A stretch of 64,000 bases of DNA from Vermamoeba vermiformis. Taxonomy: Eukaryota; Tubulinea; Echinamoebida. Under the pieces are notes generated by a model. The model did no database searches, had not been told where the DNA came from, and worked only from the letters and a program-made list of their open reading frames with translations. The stretch is from the NCBI GenBank assembly GCA_045837725.1, contig JBEWZL010000267.1:124001-188000 (forward strand), in the 5' to 3' direction. The number at the start of each line of letters is the position of its first letter. Positions within the stretch are counted from its first letter, which is position 1. Shown here piece by piece: positions 1-11,411 of the stretch. Position numbers and translations under genes: made by a program.

Positions 1-1284
1 GGTCTCTTCCCTGCTACTGATTATAACATAGTTAACCTACCACTGCTCTTGCTACCTGAGAAAGCTGCTTTGGATCTTGTTGAACAAGCAGTGGGCAGAG
101 AAAAAACTGCCATTCCATTTGTCAAAACTCTTGCTAAGGCAATGGTAAATTTATCAAAGTAATGCAAATATCAAACATTAACATGTAATCATCACTAGGG
201 TGGGTTGCCCAAAGCTTTGAACGCACTTGTAGCACAACTCAAAAGATGGTCAGGAACTGAAATAGCATCACCTATCAATCAAATATGGTCTAAGACATGT
301 GAGGAATTAGCCAAGAGTTACCGTTTTCCAAACAACTTAGATTTGCTTGGTCGACTAACATCAATGGCTCTATTGGACAAAGAATTGATAGCTGATCAAA
401 AAATTGGAGATCATACTATCATTGAATTAGAAGAAGAAGGTAACTCTGTTTTTTAATTGTGTTGACATACTAATCTTTGACCAATTAGGCTATTTTTTTA
501 TTCGAGAAAAAACTATTGAAAAAAAGTGCAAGATATCAATCCCTTATGTCCTGCTGTCTCTTTGGAAAGGAAGTAACAACTCATTTGACTTTGGAGATGT
601 ATTTTCAAGAAAGCAGTTTCCACCACTTTTGGACAGCAGTGATTTTAGAGAAATTTGCACTTTATTTTCAAGCCTGGAAATACTACGAAGAGAGCAAGCT
701 GGGCAATGCACTCACTTTTAAAGTACTGCACCATGGACAATGTCATACAAATGTTGAAAGAGTAACGTAAGAGTTCAGTTAATATGCAATTAAATGTGAT
801 ACTAATTCACTGCAGAGTATTGCCAACTGAAACAAACTTTGGTGTGGTCTTTTCAAAGCTTGATAATATAACTGATGAAAACTTAAGCAGTGGAGAGCTT
901 CCCCTTCTTAATGGTTCCATTAACCTCAAAGAACCCCCAGTTGCAGTTTGGTTTGGCCGAAATTGTGTTGGTTTAGATGCTATGTTACTATACAAGTCAG
1001 AAACACCTACTGCAATTTTATTAGAAGCAAAGCACACAATTCCAGGGCAACAAGCAAATGCAAAAGTGGAAAAGACTGAAATAGACAAAGAACGAGACGA
1101 CTTTGCCAAGCGAAGAGAGCAATTTGCAAAACATGGTAAAACAGCATACACAGCTTTTATTACAAACAAAGAGGTTGCTCTTCGAGCAGAACGGAAAAAA
1201 TATTTTGACATTTTTGTGGATCCTGAGAATTTCAGCATTTATTTTGGGCCAGCTTTTTCATTTTTGGTAGATGGTGGCCTATAA
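1..1284 (+). CDS. Crinkler (CR)-type gene, 3' part, nuclease-like C-terminus
   Basis: The gene enters from the left edge, so its start is not visible. Open segments separated by GT...AG introns run to a stop at 1282-1284. The last segment, from about 815, carries a restriction-endonuclease-fold signature: GLDAML followed about 15 residues later by LLEAKH, i.e. Asp...Glu-x-Lys as in PD-(D/E)XK nucleases. A long charged helix follows, then the ending FSIYFGPAFSFLV. The architecture (helical middle plus REase-like end) matches CR/Crinkler proteins, which elsewhere are effector or toxin-like proteins acting in nuclei. Exon joins in the middle are not fully resolved, so I cannot say whether this copy is whole. 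Family assignment is inference from motifs. Confidence 0.5.
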
Positions 1285-1378
1285 TTACAAGTGGTTGTGT
1301 TTTAATAAAGAATAGATTAAGTTCATTGTACTTACAAAGGATTAAAGCCACCAATTACATAATGTACTACATTTATTG

Positions 1379-3312
1379 TTACAAATCAATCTTATTTGTT
1401 GTATAAGGAGCTGCACATGTAATATACAACACAGCTATGAGGCCACTTAAAAGATACAATGTATCAGACTTGTTAAGTTTGAGCACTGACCAGCTCCATG
1501 CCCAAGTTGAGAAAAGTTTACAACAAGCTGATATAAACATTGCATAAATTGCTATGAATATATGTTGCATAAGATTGTATGACAAAGAATGCCAAAAATG
1601 ACCAGATCTGACAGCATCCACTGTCAATTTCCAATCAATAATAGATACAACCAAACAAAACGTAATGAATAGCATTTGGTTCCTATTAGGATGCCTTTCT
1701 GTTACTAATCCAATCATAAATGCACCATAAATCAAACATCCAAGTTCTAGAAAGCCATGAAATCCCACTTCAATCATCCATTTGTAAAATATCAGTGCAA
1801 GCACTGAGACTATACTAACTCCAATATAATAATACCTCATTGCTCGTATTCGTCCAAGTCCATGCTGCATTTGCACATAATAAAGTACGGATGTTAGTGA
1901 CCAGACCATTACGGCAATGCACATGATTGCTGTGCATATCAAATTGATGTAGTATTTCGAGTAAGGTGATGCATTTGTCCATATGTCCTTAATTATACAC
2001 GGTGCAAATAGCAAATATATTAGTGCAAATAAAGTCCTGTCAATTGGCACGCCTGAAAAATAAGCGAAATTATTAGGTAAAAGAAGAATTGTTACTATAA
2101 AAGGAAATTATTTCATACATACCGCCAATGAAATTTCGATGCTCAATAAATCGGACATTTGCAGAATTTGAGAGATGAATGACTGATTGTTTGAAATTCG
2201 ACAAATCTTCGATGCACTCTATTTGTACTCCGTTGCCTATTTTGTCCGTCACTTCCTGCGGAAAAGCTGCACCATCAAACATTACGTATTGTAACGAAAC
2301 CGGATCGTAGCACATGTATTTTGAGTGCGCAATAAAAGCGTATGTTAATCTGCTCCGCACTACGTATCTAAAATAAAAAGTATATTAATTTATTTATAAT
2401 AATTTAAGTATTAACCGGATCTTCATTTCAGATCCAATCTTGGATTCGATTTCCTTGTGACTTACTTATATAGATATGCCGAACCATTAGGAGGCTCAAA
2501 TGCGTCATTGAACACTTGCGCAATCTGTTGCACGCTTTTCATGTCTACATCAAGCAATTTTTTGCCGCGTTTTTCAACGTACTGCCGATCTTGCATGTAC
2601 CATTGAGGATTATAATACTTCTCCTATCAATTATGGTCATTAATATTTATTACATTGCTATACAACTATGTATAACCTCTTACGTCGTACGTAAGCCACC
2701 GAAGGCTCGATCTATCAATATTGTGGTGTGGAGTGCAGTTGTTCAGATCGGCGAACAACTCTTCTATATTTACTCGTAAAGGCTTCCTGTAATAATAAAA
2801 TCGTATTAATACCCAATATCATATTGTGCTAGGTTTAATTCAGCGGGATCTAATTTTAAGGTTTGATCTACGTACTCTTTTTCGACGACTTGCTTGATAA
2901 CGCTATCTTTCTCAGCATGATGTCGCCAGTATTTACTGACTAAAGCACACGAATATATTGTTGTTAAGTCCGTATTGGTCATTATAGCCTCGATAATCTC
3001 CTACAAACCGATCGCGCAAAAAAAATTAGCGCAAGTTCCGCATAAGAAAATTAAATTAATATTTAATTGGACAAAAATGATCGAGTGCGTTTACAGCGTC
3101 GTGGATTTTATCAATAAAGCACAAATGAAATTACGAAATTAAATTTTTCAAATAATATTTGGATCAAGACTTACAGGAGGCAGAACCTGATCAATCACTG
3201 CTTCAGATGGATACACGAACGCTTTTCGTTGAAATATACGAAACGTTTTGCTGAACAGAGCCACGAGAAAATACGCAGCGATGCAAAGTATCATTGCCAA
3301 CGTCCACGCCAT
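1379..3312 (-). CDS. F-box protein with N-terminal anchor and polytopic C-terminus, copy 1
   Basis: Six exons in one continuous frame: 3312-3175, 3000-2876, 2786-2684, 2623-2466, 2367-2123, 2052-1379; about 480 residues. Residues 1-25 form a hydrophobic helix (AWTLAMILCIAAYFLVALF). An F-box-like segment follows at about 45-85 (LPPEIIEAI, then YSCALVSKYWRHHAEK), placed across the exon 1/2 join. After a soluble middle of about 170 residues the last exon has roughly seven hydrophobic spans. F-box proteins normally recruit SKP1-cullin ubiquitin ligases; here the box would sit at a membrane. It is a tandem duplicate of the gene at 3489-5549, with the same intron positions. The membrane domain is not one I recognise. 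The start is the first ATG, shared by both copies. Confidence 0.8.
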
Positions 3313-3488
3313 TGTATTCGCTCTAGTGTGACGATGTAGCCTTTCTTAATTATAACGGCATTAGCTTTGTGGTAATGATTATTAAAAATGATAATTAGTG
3401 CAAAAAGGCCGGAAGAAAAATTACTAATTTGATTCACTGAAAATATTCTTTCGAAAGATCATATTGCCAGAAAAAGACATGTTTTACG

Positions 3489-5549
3489 TTACAAATATAT
3501 TTTACGAGTAGTATAAGGCGCAGCGCAAGTGATATACAACACGCTTATCAAACTGAACACCCACATCTTGACTGCTACTTCGTTAAAATGGACTGCCGCC
3601 CAACCTTTTGATAAATAGTTGCCAATAACTACTACAAACTGCCACCATAACGTGATGAATATATGGTGCATGAAATTGTATAAAAGTGATGGCCAAAAAT
3701 GACCGGATCTGACCGCATCCACGGTCAATTTCCAATCGACGATAGTTACGGCCAAACAAAACGCTATTAATAGCATTTGTTTTGCTTTAGGATGCTTTTC
3801 GAAGTTCATACCAATCGCTAACAGGCCATAAATCAAACATCCAAATTCGAGTACGATTTGGAATCCAAATTCGATCATCCATTTGTGAAGCAATATTGTC
3901 AAAATTAAAACTCCGATAACTCCGAAAGCGAATTTTCGCATAGCAGCTCGTTTTTGTGCTTGATCTTGAATAATTTGAATTCGAGATGAAATACCCACTG
4001 CGGATGCGATAATGAGTCCGAACAAGCCAACATAAGCACCTATGAGATTGATATAGTACTTTGTATTGTCAGATGCGTTCCATAGGTCCTTAATAATGCA
4101 CGGCGCAAATAACAAGTACATGAGCACAAATAACGATCCGTCGATGGGCACACCTAAAATAGCAATTAATAACGTAATTAAACAATCAAAAAAAATTCAA
4201 ATAGCTATTACTATAAAAGGAAATGCATAGAGTTGTAAACTCGTACGTACCACCCAAAAAATTTCGCGTTTCAATTATCCGAACGTGAGAAGGGTTTGAT
4301 ATGCTGATTGAAGTGCCATTAACAAAACGAGCTAATTCTTCGACAATCTCCACTTGCGCGCGGTGCGTCAACTTATCGGTAATATGCTGCGGCAACTTAT
4401 GGAGAAAAATGAACTCATCCGTCTTCTGATCGCGGAAAATGTAAGTGTTGTTTTCTGACAAATAACTGAACGTCAGTCGAGTACGTACAACGTACCTAAA
4501 TAATCAAAGTTAGTGAGGCACCACTAACGCCGTTACAAAAAACGCGAAATTTCGCGCTCGTTACAAAAAACGAATCTCCTACGACTTGATGATAGTATTC
4601 GTAGATAATATTAAATAGATGGACTAAAAATAACATATATTGATGTAGCAATTTGCATTAAATGGAATAATCGTAAAAAACAGGAAAATTTACATTTGGT
4701 GAGGGAAGGCAGCCTTTCCGATCAGCTCCACAATGGTCACGCTAGCACCAATGAACTTACTCATGCATAATCTCACTGCGTCTAACACCAGCAATAGCCT
4801 TCAATACCTCCATAAGCTTCAAGAGGGAGCTAAACTCTACGTCGATAAATTTTTTGGCGGTCTTTTCAACGTAGATCCGATCTTGTGCGTGCCATTGATG
4901 CTTATAATGCTTTTCCTATTATATAAATACTATTAATTAATATCCGTTTATGCTTAGTCCTACGTACGTCATACGTCAGATACACAATGTCTGAAGGTTG
5001 AATTTTATCGTAAAGATGGGAGCGACTGATGTCAGTAAAAAGCTCTTTTGTACTGACTCTAATAGGCCTATATAATTATTATATATTAGTCGCTATTAGT
5101 AAACTGCCTGATGGATCCACGTACCTGTGAAGAGCTTCGTTCAGAACGTTTTCGTTCTCAGCGTGTTGTCGCCAGTATTTACTGACTAAAGCACACGAAT
5201 ATAATGTATTGAGGTCCGTATTAGTCAGAATAGTCTCGATAATCTCCTACAAAACCAGATCGCGCAAAAAAAATTAGTTCAGTATCGCAGCAAAATTTAA
5301 AATAAATATTTAATAACAAATAGATCAACTGTGTTTAAACTGTCGTGGGTTTTATCGAATAAATCATTAATGAAATTAAATTTTTCAAATAATATTTGGA
5401 TCAAGACTTACAGGAGGTAGAACCTGATCAATCTCTGCTTCAGATGGATACACGAACGCCCTTCGTTGAAATATACGAAACGTTTTGCTGAATAGAGCCA
5501 CGATAAAATACGCAGCGATGCAAAGTAGCATTGCCAACGTCCACGCCAT
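3489..5549 (-). CDS. F-box protein with N-terminal anchor and polytopic C-terminus, copy 2
   Basis: Exons 5549-5412, 5246-5125, 5058-4968, 4915-4761, 4495-4251 and 4153-3489 keep one frame and give about 471 residues. Exon 1 is nearly identical to copy 1 (AWTLAMLLCIAAYFIVALF). Exons 3-4 have diverged strongly, while the last exon keeps the same spans and motifs (IDWKLTVDAVRSGHFW; YITCAAPYTT). Intron phases match copy 1 at most positions. Only about 180 bp separates the copies. Role inferred as for copy 1: a membrane-tethered ubiquitin-ligase adaptor whose substrate cannot be told. Faster change in the middle exons may reflect a substrate-recognition part, but that is inference. Confidence 0.8.
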
Positions 5550-5960
5550 TACTACTTCACTGTAACTCAAGATCTAGTAACGTGCTACTGTTGAACAAAA
5601 TACTGGGACTCTTTTAGAAACAAGGCGCCATTTTGGCCGATTATTTGGAGGCAAAACCGAATTTTCTGAAACAGTTCTATTTGCTCCTACTTTAAGGGAC
5701 GTATCGAGTTCAACGATTAACTCCTCGTTTGGAGTTAAGTGATTGATAAGAAATTATTTCCCATCTTCGGTCGTGAGGTTTCTTCGGCGTTATTGGATCC
5801 AAATGAAAAAGTAGCCTCCAAAAATGATCGATAGAACATTCGATCGAATGGCAGACCAAGCAAACTAATACATCAAGATGATCATCTTCATATTCAGATA
5901 TTACCCAGTAGAGGCAGTGGATCCAGATTTAAACATGACTCGAGCTTTTGGCCTTCTTAA

Positions 5961-6074
5961 ATGAACAAGCAGCAGTTAGAAATGCTTCAACAAGCTTTAT
6001 CGCCGCAAATATGGATTAAAATAATCGAATTTACTGCTAGTTTGCTAAGTGCTTACCCCTCAAAGCAATTTTAA
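5961..6074 (+). pseudogene. Short F-box-like open frame
   Basis: A 37-codon ATG-to-TAA frame reads like the start of an F-box: QQALSPQIWIKIIEF, compare LPPEIWxxI in F-box proteins. Nothing downstream continues it. It sits alone in the 745 bp between the F-box/membrane gene start (5549) and the gene at 6295. It could be a remnant of another F-box gene or a chance open frame. The rest of 5550-6294 shows no other feature I can support. Confidence 0.25.
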
Positions 6075-6294
6075 ATCCGAACATTAGCGCTACTCGTCGC
6101 TTCACGTGACTTAATATCATAAATAGCAAAGATATATTTCTTGCTGTTGTGCTGTATGAGCGGCATCTCGTGGCCCGTATGTTATTCCAACAAATCTGCG
6201 CGAAATCTGAAAATAAAAAACGAAAATAAATATCAAAAAGCCTTTCAATTTCATTTCAAAATAATACCTTAAACCACTACATACCACTTCAATA

Positions 6295-6642
6295 ATGAAC
6301 AGATTTTTCAGTCGCGAAGGCTTCAGGATCGTTCAATTCGGCACTTTTGTCGGTGGAACTGTATTAGCTGCGGTCTATTTGCCCTTATTCTACAACAAGT
6401 ATCTTAAAGGTGATATTCCTGCAGGAGCCAGCACGGAGATACGCATTCCGACCACCGCGATCGAAACAGTGAAAGATCAGATGAAGAGGCAGTCTGGCGA
6501 CCCAGCGGACAATAAGAAAATGAAACATTACGCAGAAATTGGTAATGCAAATGAAGATAAGGTCGCTGGATGGGAACACAAGCCCGAAGTTCACCACCTC
6601 AGGGCAAACAAGCAAGATTTGCTCAAGGAGGCAAGATCCTAA
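6295..6642 (+). CDS. Small single-span membrane protein, possibly mitochondrial
   Basis: Single-exon frame of 115 residues. The N-terminus (MNRFFSREGFRIVQFG) is basic and amphipathic and runs into one hydrophobic span (TVLAAVYLPLFYN, about residues 23-36). The remaining 75 residues are charged and hydrophilic. The layout resembles small inner-membrane assembly factors of cytochrome oxidase (PET100/PET117 type), but no diagnostic motif is present, so that is only a guess. An A/T-rich tail with AATAAA-like signal follows at about 6695. Confidence 0.6.
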   Translation: MNRFFSREGFRIVQFGTFVGGTVLAAVYLPLFYNKYLKGDIPAGASTEIRIPTTAIETVKDQMKRQSGDPADNKKMKHYAEIGNANEDKVAGWEHKPEVHHLRANKQDLLKEARS

Positions 6643-7035
6643 GAAAATTAGTTATTATGATTTAATGCCTTTGAATTTTTATACGCACATATGTAAATAA
6701 AGAAAGTTAAACTAGAATTCGTCTCGGCACCCGATCTTTATGATTTTAGTTACGCTGTACGTACTCAAAGCCCATTTTTAGCTAAACGAATTGATTAGCA
6801 GCTGTCACCTTTCTACTCAAACAAACATCAAGATATAATTGATGTGTTTTTCGTGTCAATACGTGCTCTTCAGTTCAAATAAACGCTCGTTTTGGAATTA
6901 ATGGCAGCACAGGCCGAAAAAATAAACAACGCCGTTTTTCAAGTCGTAGACTACTCAAGCACACCACTCCTCATTATTGTAATACTATAATACGTCTCAT
7001 GATCGTTTAGAAGCTGTTTTCGCAAGCAAATCCAG
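6643..7035. other. Intergenic stretch, 5' flank of the Lys/Glu-rich gene
   Basis: Contains the 3' flank of the small membrane protein and the upstream region of the next gene. A 29-codon ATG-to-TAA frame lies at 6901-6990 and could be an upstream ORF. No other signal recognised. Confidence 0.4.
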
Positions 7036-7959
7036 ATGGAAAGACAAAACACAACGACGGGATTAAAAAGGGCGCTCACAAAACAAGAAATTCTACTCGG
7101 TGTGAAGATAGACGATATTCAAAATAATATGGCGACCACAAACCAGGTCAAGACCGCCCGCGGGAACGACCCTGTAAACGCAACTAATTCGCCTGATCCC
7201 AAATCTAATAAGAAAGACGATAAAAAAGAGGATAAAAAACGACGTGAAGAGGAGGAGAAGAAGAAAAAAGAGGAAGAAAAGAAAAAGAAGGAGGAAGAGA
7301 AAAAGAAAAAAGAAGAAGAGATCAAAAAGAAAAAAGAGGAGAAAGATGCGCGTAAAAGAGACAAAAAAATAGGGAAAAAACGTAATAAGCAAGATTCTGA
7401 TTATTCAGAGCGATCCAGTGAAGATACATTAGACAGTAGTGTTGTGGACGATGATGATTTTGACGAGGAACAAGAGTGGTCAGATTTGCTAAATTTTAAT
7501 CCAAATTTCGAAGGTGCGTAAATTGATTCTATAGGCAATTTATACCCCTGCAAATTATTTTCTATATTAATAATTAATTTATACCTATCTTGAATATTCA
7601 TTTTTTTAACCTTAAATTGCAACATTAACAAATCAATATCTTCATTTAAATAGAGGATAACGATCAAGAATGGGGCGAGCAAGCTAAAGCCGAGTCATTC
7701 GAAGAGTTCAATACATATACTGAAGAACCCGAACAATATGCCGTTCCCGTTTCGGCGTTGATCTACGATCCTTTTCAATCCGTAAGTCTTTAAAGACCGA
7801 ATCTTTCAATTTTTCATTTATTATAAGTACAATATCCGCCTATTTGGCGAGCATTCTAACGGACCCCATATTTTGTTTCGTGAAATTTTTGACGTGCAAC
7901 GTTCCGATCCTGCCGACAAACGTGAAACGAAATCTGTATTAAATGGCTTTGTATTATAG
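7036..7959 (+). CDS. Lys/Glu-rich coiled protein
   Basis: Exons 7036-7513, 7654-7781 and 7828-7959 stay in frame and give 245 residues. Residues 55-125 are an almost pure Lys/Glu run, likely a long charged helix, followed by an acidic Ser/Asp stretch. The last exon ends in TAG only 9 bp before the ATG of the F-box-RasGEF. An alternative is equally in frame: skip the last exon and splice 7781 to 7961 (acceptor TATTATAG), which would fuse this N-terminus to the F-box-RasGEF as one gene. RNA evidence would decide. No enzymatic motif seen; function unknown. Confidence 0.6.
7225..7370 (+). repeat. Low-complexity AAG/GAA tract
   Basis: Purine-only tract of roughly 145 bp made of AAG, GAA and GAG codons, coding the Lys/Glu run. 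It creates long antisense open frames rich in Phe/Leu/Ser, which I treat as shadows. Confidence 0.8.
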
Positions 7960-7968
7960 AGGGAGACT

Positions 7969-10944
7969 ATGGAAGAGGTCGAGACCCAGGGCCCTATTTC
8001 AGAAATGCCTGAAACAATTCTAATACTAATAATGTCACACTTGGAGTTCGACGAGATCTTACGCATGTCGCGTCTCAACAAAATGTTTAATAGATACACG
8101 AAGAATAAGACACTATGGGAACTCGTTTATAACGCGTACGACCAACGACATTACGGTAAGTTCACCTCTCGTGGGAGATTTTTTGTGGACATGACATACG
8201 TCAAAAACAATCTCGTGCGGGATCCTGCGGCTAAAAATGCCCCGATTTCTTTTTGAAAATAACAATTCAGATTCAAAATGGTCATAATAACTTCTTAATA
8301 CCATTTACATTACATAAATTTTTATTATTGCAGTTACAGTTTTTCGAAACAGGACCGGACTGATTTTTTTTTGTTTCTAAAAATAGGCGCAGACGTGAAT
8401 ATATGGCAAGAATTAGGCGATGCCCTTCGCGAACAAGTTTTAGGAATTAAAAATCAACAACCACCAGCATTAATTCCGTCGTTGAATTCGTCGCCGGATC
8501 TTCACGCGAGTCCAAAACAAGCTACTGGCGTACCGACACCACAAAGCCTGAAGACCTTGCCTTCACAGCAATCACATGGCCTTGCCGCTGGTGCTAAGAA
8601 ATCACTGTCGCCGACGAACGGACCCTCTGACCACCCGAAGCCAGGCGTGCCAAAATCGGTGTCGCAACGTGTTTTGCCGACCCCGGCCAACGCTAAAGAA
8701 GCACAGCCCGCCACGCTCATCCACAGCAACAGCGACAGCAACCTGCCTCCCGCTAAGAAAGACGACAACGGCAAGGTCAGCTTGCTGCCTAACACGGGTG
8801 CCACGCCGAGTATTCAACAGACTTCGCTGAACAAATTAGTCGCTGCTGTCACGCCGTTTGAAAATTTGCCCGATATCATGGACCAACAGACCTTTATCAC
8901 GACATATCAAACGTTTACGACCAACGCGATGGTCGTTCGAAAGTTGATCCAACGGTTCCAAGTCCCGGCCCTCGAAGATGTTATTAAGACTGAAGATGAA
9001 AACAAATTTTATCAGCGACAAATCGTGCGGCCAATCAAATTGCGCGTAACGAAGCTGTTGAAGTTGATTATCGACACGGCCGTATCGGAGTTTACGCCCG
9101 AGACTATCATGAGCTTGAAGATATTTATTTATGGCATTGCCGATTCTGATTTTGCGAAAATTTTGGCCAAGTCTTTGGATAAAGGAGTAAGTAGCCAAGA
9201 TCTAAATTTTAAAAAATTTGAATTACAAAAATTGATTACAAATTATTGCCTACCAAATACGAGACAATGTCGCTATGTATGAATAATATTAACGAATATT
9301 TATAGCGCGAAGCTGCACGACAGACAGCATCGATGGATTCAGGATCAGATGGCGCAAGCATGAGCGGTGATGTAAGTGCTTCAAGCCTATTTACCTATTA
9401 TCTTAATTTTTCGAGCACATTTAATGTATTCTATACACATTGTACAATATATTGACTAAGGTCTAATTTTGAACAAACCAACCAAATTTTTGTAACGGAT
9501 GCGTTATTTACAAAAATCAACTGAATGGCAAAATGACTAGTATAATTAAGTGGCGTATATTAATTGCAAATATTATTCTATAGAATGTTCCGATCAAGAA
9601 GGGCATGAGCACAGATCAATTGTACGATGTTTCTTCGGACGAAATTGCGCGCCAATTAACACTACTAGAATTTGAGACATATAGTTCCATTAAAGTACGT
9701 ATACATATACTTATAATCATATTAGAATGACATAATAGATCAAATGAATAGCAAATCCAGATCGTAACTTCAAAATTCGAAATAATTTTGCTCTTCGACC
9801 GACGACAAATTAGTTTGCGTGCGTTTGTTGTGTCTATGAAGAGCTAAATTAATATCGAGTATATATCATATTTACTATAATACTATCGATTTCTCGGTTG
9901 AAAGAATAATTTTCGACCTGCAAACATTGCGCCTATTTTCTAACGTTCTATATTTAGCCAGCGGAATTTTTCGGTCAAGCCTGGGCTAAGCCCAAGACCT
10001 ACCATCGCGCACCACATATCCGCGCCATGATCGATCGCTTCAACATGATCACGCGATGGATCAGTACGCTGATCGTGACTGAAGAAAAGATCCGAAACCG
10101 CGTTAAACGATTCGTCAAGTTTATTAAAGTCGCGGAGAGCCTCCGACAAATGCACAATTATCACACGTTAATGGCTGTTTTGTCGGGACTCAACGACGGA
10201 CCCGTTTACCGATTGAAATTTACGAAAGAAGAAATTCCTCCAAAATACCAACAAGTAAGTAGTTTAATACAGAATTATAGTCCAAAGTATAGTATATATA
10301 TGGTATATTAATATTCAATTGAATAATAGCAATTATTTGTCAATGACAAGTTGACACGTGTCACCATAAATGACACACTAAATTAACCCAATATCGTACA
10401 CAATATTAATAGCGATCGTCATAATTATACAACAGTATATGTATACGTTAATAGCATTATATAGGAATAAGTCTTATTGATTATGAACTAATTAAAATCT
10501 TTTGAATAGTCGTTCCAAGATCTGCAAGATCTAATGAAAGCTGATTTCTCGTACAAATCTTATCGTGAAGAACTGGCTCACGCACAAGCCCCGTGTATTC
10601 CTTATATGTAAGTCTTTCTCTTATTAGGAAACGATACCGCTGGCGTTTACTGATTATTTTTCGTTTCAATGAACAGCGGAATTTATCTGCGAGATTTGAC
10701 GTATTTTGAAGAAGGAGGCAATAGCGCGCAAATAGACCCTAGTCTCATCAACTTTAAGAAGAACAAAAATGTCTACAGCGTGATCCAGATCATTCAAAGA
10801 AACCAACTTACGCCGTATCCGTTCAAGAAAAACGAAAAGGTCTATAATTACCTCAGGACATTGAATGGGCTTGATTCAGAAGGTCTTTCGCGCGTTTCAA
10901 TGCTTCGTGAACCGCGAAATGCTAAGCGAAGCGAAATTGCCTAA
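7969..10944 (+). CDS. F-box-RasGEF protein
   Basis: Exons 7969-8155, 8387-9186, 9306-9371, 9584-9694, 9958-10254, 10510-10607 and 10677-10944 sum to 608 residues in frame. Residues 12-55 are an F-box (EMPETILILIMSHL, then MSRLNKMFNRYTKNKTLWE). A Pro/Ser-rich linker spans about 75-205. A RasGEF-N domain follows (TPFENLPDIMDQQTFITTY) and then the CDC25-type catalytic domain (LYDVSSDEIARQLTLLE, MHNYHTLMAVLSGLN). It should load GTP on Ras-family GTPases; the F-box suggests coupling to SCF ubiquitin ligases. Exon 1 can also be read past its donor to a stop at 8256, giving a short F-box-only form. The F-box plus RasGEF pairing is unusual. Confidence 0.88.
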
Positions 10945-11411
10945 TTTGGAACTTTGGCATGCGCTACATCCGCGTTCGACGACGCAGTTTTGGCTGAAAT
11001 CAGCTTTGTATAGTATATATCGACCATATAGTACCCCAAAGAGCTAGTTTAACCCCTCGCCCGTTCAAGCCTGCCCTACATCCACCTACATCCGCCTTAC
11101 AACTTTTCAAACACTTATTTAACAACAGTTTTGCCAACAACACTCAACATCTCACCAAAAGTTGTAATGCTACGCCCAAATTGATAGTAATTGTAAATAA
11201 AACCCTTTGGTTAATTCAAAAACTAGATCGCAATCAAATTACGGAACTTTCGAACTAGAGGATCTGGTACATTCCGTTATCTAAATATGTTACATAGCGC
11301 ACCTATTATAGTAATACCTAATGCAGAAATTAATTGCGAGATAATTTGCAGAACGGTAATCCAAAGTCGTAGAAATCAGTTTGTTACAAAATACCTGCTG
11401 AAGCCAACAAA
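10945..11411. other. Intergenic stretch between RasGEF and CR-type gene
   Basis: 3' flank of the RasGEF with an AATAAA-type signal near 11200, then the 5' flank of the CR-type gene. No gene or structured element recognised. Confidence 0.5.

Larger units (their letters stand above)
1379..5549 (-). repeat. Direct tandem gene duplication
   Basis: Two head-to-tail copies of one six-exon gene, each about 2 kb. Similarity extends into introns near exons 1 and 2, for example the shared stretch around 'aaataatatttggatcaagacttacagg' split by exon borders near 3150-3180 and 5385-5415, so the duplication is not very old. No transposon ends seen at the borders. Confidence 0.8.

Noticed and set aside
7093-7392. 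Long antisense open frames rich in Phe, Leu and Ser
   Set aside because: They are the reverse of the AAG/GAA codon tract of the Lys/Glu-rich gene.
7936-7959. Possible 24-base intron joining the Lys/Glu-rich gene to the F-box gene
   Set aside because: The shortest supported intron here is about 44 bases, so a 24-base intron is unlikely without RNA evidence.
8156-8256. Read-through of the F-box exon ending in a short stretch (YVKNNLVRDP) resembling the start of an F-box-associated domain
   Set aside because: A strong GTAAGT donor lies at its beginning and the rest of such a domain is absent; kept only as an alternative form.
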